6,815 bases of DNA from JAYZQT01 sp964412235 (GTDB lineage Bacteria > Pseudomonadota > Alphaproteobacteria > MPNO01 > UBA830): positions 1-6,815 of the forward strand of contig CAYPNT010000118.1 in the NCBI GenBank assembly GCA_964412235.1, given 5' to 3'. The notes under the pieces are model-generated. The model was not told the origin of the DNA. It did no database searches and saw nothing but the letters and a program-made list of their open reading frames with translations. Each line of letters opens with the position of its first letter. Position 1 is the first letter of the stretch. Shown piece after piece: positions 5,306-6,815 of the stretch. Both the position numbers and the translations under genes were made by a program.

Positions 5306-5334
5306 TTGACCCAAAATCTCAAAAAATAGCTAAT
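5306..5334 (+). promoter_or_regulatory. Candidate promoter of the molybdoenzyme gene
   Basis: TTGACC (5306-5311) matches the -35 consensus at five of six positions, and GCTAAT (5329-5334) matches the -10 at four of six after a 17-nt spacer. This would give a leader of roughly 75 nt before the ATG at 5418. The AT-rich background makes alternative promoters possible. Confidence 0.33.
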
Positions 5335-5417
5335 GATTTTATTGAAGTGAGCTTATTGAATTTGTGTTAAACCAAGTCCACCGGTGACCCCTTATACATA
5401 AAACAAGAGATAGTGGT

Positions 5418-6815
5418 ATGGGAAATAAGCCATTACCGACACCAGATAAATTCGTTACACGAGATGGTGTTTATAAATCTGCATGTAGAATGTGTCACGG
5501 TGGGTGCGGTGCGGTTCTGCACGTAAAAGATCAGAAAATATTTAAAATAGAGGGTGATCGTGAAAACCCTATGAACCTTGGAAAGCTATGCGCGTTAGGA
5601 GCCGCCAGTTTAGAGCAAGTGTATAACCCGAGACGCCTCAAATACCCGATGCGACGTGTTGGAAAACGCGGCGAAGGTAAATGGGAGAGAATAACGTGGG
5701 ACGAGGCCTATAACGAAATTGTTCATAAAATAATGCAAACGACAGAGGAGTTCAGTCGAGAAGCTGTGTGGGTTGGCACTGGAACGGGACGACATCATTT
5801 CGGCTTTGTATCACGTTTTGCGAATGCGATCGGCACCCCTAACTGGTGTGAGCCTGGTACAGCTCAATGTTTTCGACCGCGCGTGCATGGTAGTATTATT
5901 ACGATGGGCCAACTGCCCATCTGTACCTATACGGCTGATGCCTTGCCAGAACTTATATTGTTCTGGGGGCACAACCCACTTTATTCAGGTCCCGATGGAG
6001 AACTGGGGTTCGGAGTAAGGCAAGCCCTCGAGCGTAAACCCAAGACTATCGTAGTTGACCCCCGCGAGACCCTACTCGCAAAGCGAGCGGACATCTGGCT
6101 GCAACTGCGACCGGGAACGGATGACGCATTAGCGCTTGCAATGCTAAACGTCATAATCACAGAAGGCCTGGAGGACAAAACTTTTGTTAAACAATGGACA
6201 TATGGTTTCAATGAACTCGCCGAACGGGTCAGTGAATACACGCCAGAATGGGCGGAACCCGTCACTTGGCTTTCCGCAGAAAAGATTAGAGCCGCCGCGC
6301 GTCTTTTCGCCCAGGTAAAACCCTCAATGCTGGAATGGGGTTGTGCAATGGAGCACACACCTAATTGTTTTCAGACTATTCGCGCGCTGTTATGTCTTCC
6401 CTCAATTACAGGAAATATTGATCAACCAGGTAGTTGGGCCTTCGGGATGATGGGGATTGCTCCATTGCCACAGTTGTTTGATAAGGTCCCCGCGGAAAAG
6501 CAAAAAAAACGACTAGGCTACGATACATTCAAGGTTTTGAGCGCAGAGGGCGCTCAACTACCGTCGGCGCATATACCGACAATTTTTAACGCTATTAGAA
6601 CCGGAGAACCCTATCCGGTGCGTACAGGCTTAATTTTTGGCAATAACGCACTTTCGACCTATGGCGATGTCAAATCGGTATATAAAACTCTTATGTCCCT
6701 TGATTACCTAATGGTCGCCGAACTGTATATGACTCCGACAGCAGAACTTGCGGATTTAGTATTGCCAGTCTCTAGCTGGGCAGAAGTCGATGCTGTACCA
6801 GCCGTGCCCTTTTAC
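5418..6815 (+). CDS. Molybdopterin (Mo/W-bis-MGD) oxidoreductase, acetylene hydratase/transhydroxylase-like, 3' truncated
   Basis: The frame is open from ATG 5418 (AAGAGA 7 nt upstream) to the window edge, giving 466 residues; family members usually have 650-750, so the C-terminal pterin-binding domain is missing. An N-terminal [4Fe-4S] motif is complete: C23-X2-C26-X3-C30-X27-C58. There follow Tyr-Asn-Pro-Arg-Arg-Leu-Lys-Tyr-Pro (69-77), Trp-Glu-Arg-Ile-Thr-Trp-Asp-Glu-Ala (89-97) and Gly-Thr-Pro-Asn-Trp (139-143) with Cys151 as likely metal ligand. Then come Phe-Trp-Gly-His-Asn-Pro (182-187), Val-Val-Asp-Pro-Arg (212-216), Leu-Arg-Pro-Gly-Thr-Asp (230-235) and a late Met-Thr-Pro-Thr-Ala-Glu-Leu-Ala-Asp-Leu-Val-Leu-Pro block. 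Compared from memory, it resembles Pelobacter acetylene hydratase over long stretches, but the Asp after that enzyme's second cluster Cys is His27 here. There is no twin-arginine signal, so it is presumably cytoplasmic. An Fe-S electron-transfer subunit may lie downstream. The superfamily is certain; the reaction is unknown. Confidence 0.93.
   Translation, partial: MGNKPLPTPDKFVTRDGVYKSACRMCHGGCGAVLHVKDQKIFKIEGDRENPMNLGKLCALGAASLEQVYNPRRLKYPMRRVGKRGEGKWERITWDEAYNEIVHKIMQTTEEFSREAVWVGTGTGRHHFGFVSRFANAIGTPNWCEPGTAQCFRPRVHGSIITMGQLPICTYTADALPELILFWGHNPLYSGPDGELGFGVRQALERKPKTIVVDPRETLLAKRADIWLQLRPGTDDALALAMLNVIITEGLEDKTFVKQWTYGFNELAERVSEYTPEWAEPVTWLSAEKIRAAARLFAQVKPSMLEWGCAMEHTPNCFQTIRALLCLPSITGNIDQPGSWAFGMMGIAPLPQLFDKVPAEKQKKRLGYDTFKVLSAEGAQLPSAHIPTIFNAIRTGEPYPVRTGLIFGNNALSTYGDVKSVYKTLMSLDYLMVAELYMTPTAELADLVLPVSSWAEVDAVPAVPFY

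Larger units (their letters stand above)
5035..5417. other. AT-rich intergenic region upstream of the molybdoenzyme gene
   Basis: No convincing gene is present on either strand. The stretch 5201-5270 contains only 8 G or C in 70 bases, far below the neighbouring genes. It holds several TATAAT-like boxes (5209-5214, 5236-5241), a compact palindrome at 5219-5231 and a TTGACC box at 5306. It most likely serves as the promoter and regulator-binding region of the molybdoenzyme gene, possibly bent or bound by nucleoid proteins. Confidence 0.6.

Noticed and set aside
5773..6358. Plus- and minus-strand open frames inside the molybdoenzyme
   Set aside because: Both lie within the conserved molybdopterin domain read in the main frame and have no motifs of their own.

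Overview
The window looks like bacterial chromosomal DNA with moderate GC in the genes and very AT-rich spacers. Strong AGGAGG-type ribosome binding sites, a short Sec-exported protein and a run of small-molecule hydrolases and oxidoreductases suggest a Gram-negative heterotroph, possibly marine and proteobacterial. Nothing in the sequence fixes the taxon.

Left part (1-2818, + strand): three hydrolase-type genes in a row, spaced like an operon. These are the 3' end of a cyclase-family (PF04199-type) metal-dependent hydrolase, a cytosine-deaminase-like amidohydrolase starting at TTG, and a creatinase/prolidase-fold (M24) protein. Together they suggest stepwise breakdown of a nitrogenous cyclic or amide compound. 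The substrate cannot be read from the sequence. The deaminase-like and M24 proteins both have substitutions at positions that normally hold metal ligands or catalytic residues.

Middle (2819-4700): small genes. A 67-aa protein with a CX2C...C...C pattern (+) converges with a short exported protein (-), which is divergent from a pyridoxamine-5'-phosphate-oxidase-like (split-barrel) gene (+). After that comes an antibiotic-biosynthesis-monooxygenase (ABM) fold gene. Its start codon lies only 18 nt beyond a textbook intrinsic terminator.

Right part (4700-6815): about 750 nt with at most one small hypothetical membrane ORF (-), a perfect 10-bp inverted repeat and an extremely AT-rich stretch with a compact palindrome. 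Then a large molybdenum/tungsten bis-pterin oxidoreductase begins at 5418 and runs off the end of the window. It carries a complete [4Fe-4S] motif and resembles the acetylene hydratase/transhydroxylase-like branch of the DMSO reductase superfamily, but lacks the Asp known to be catalytic in acetylene hydratase.

No tRNA, rRNA, CRISPR array or insertion sequence was seen. Family assignments rest on reading motifs and on recalled reference sequences, not on database searches.
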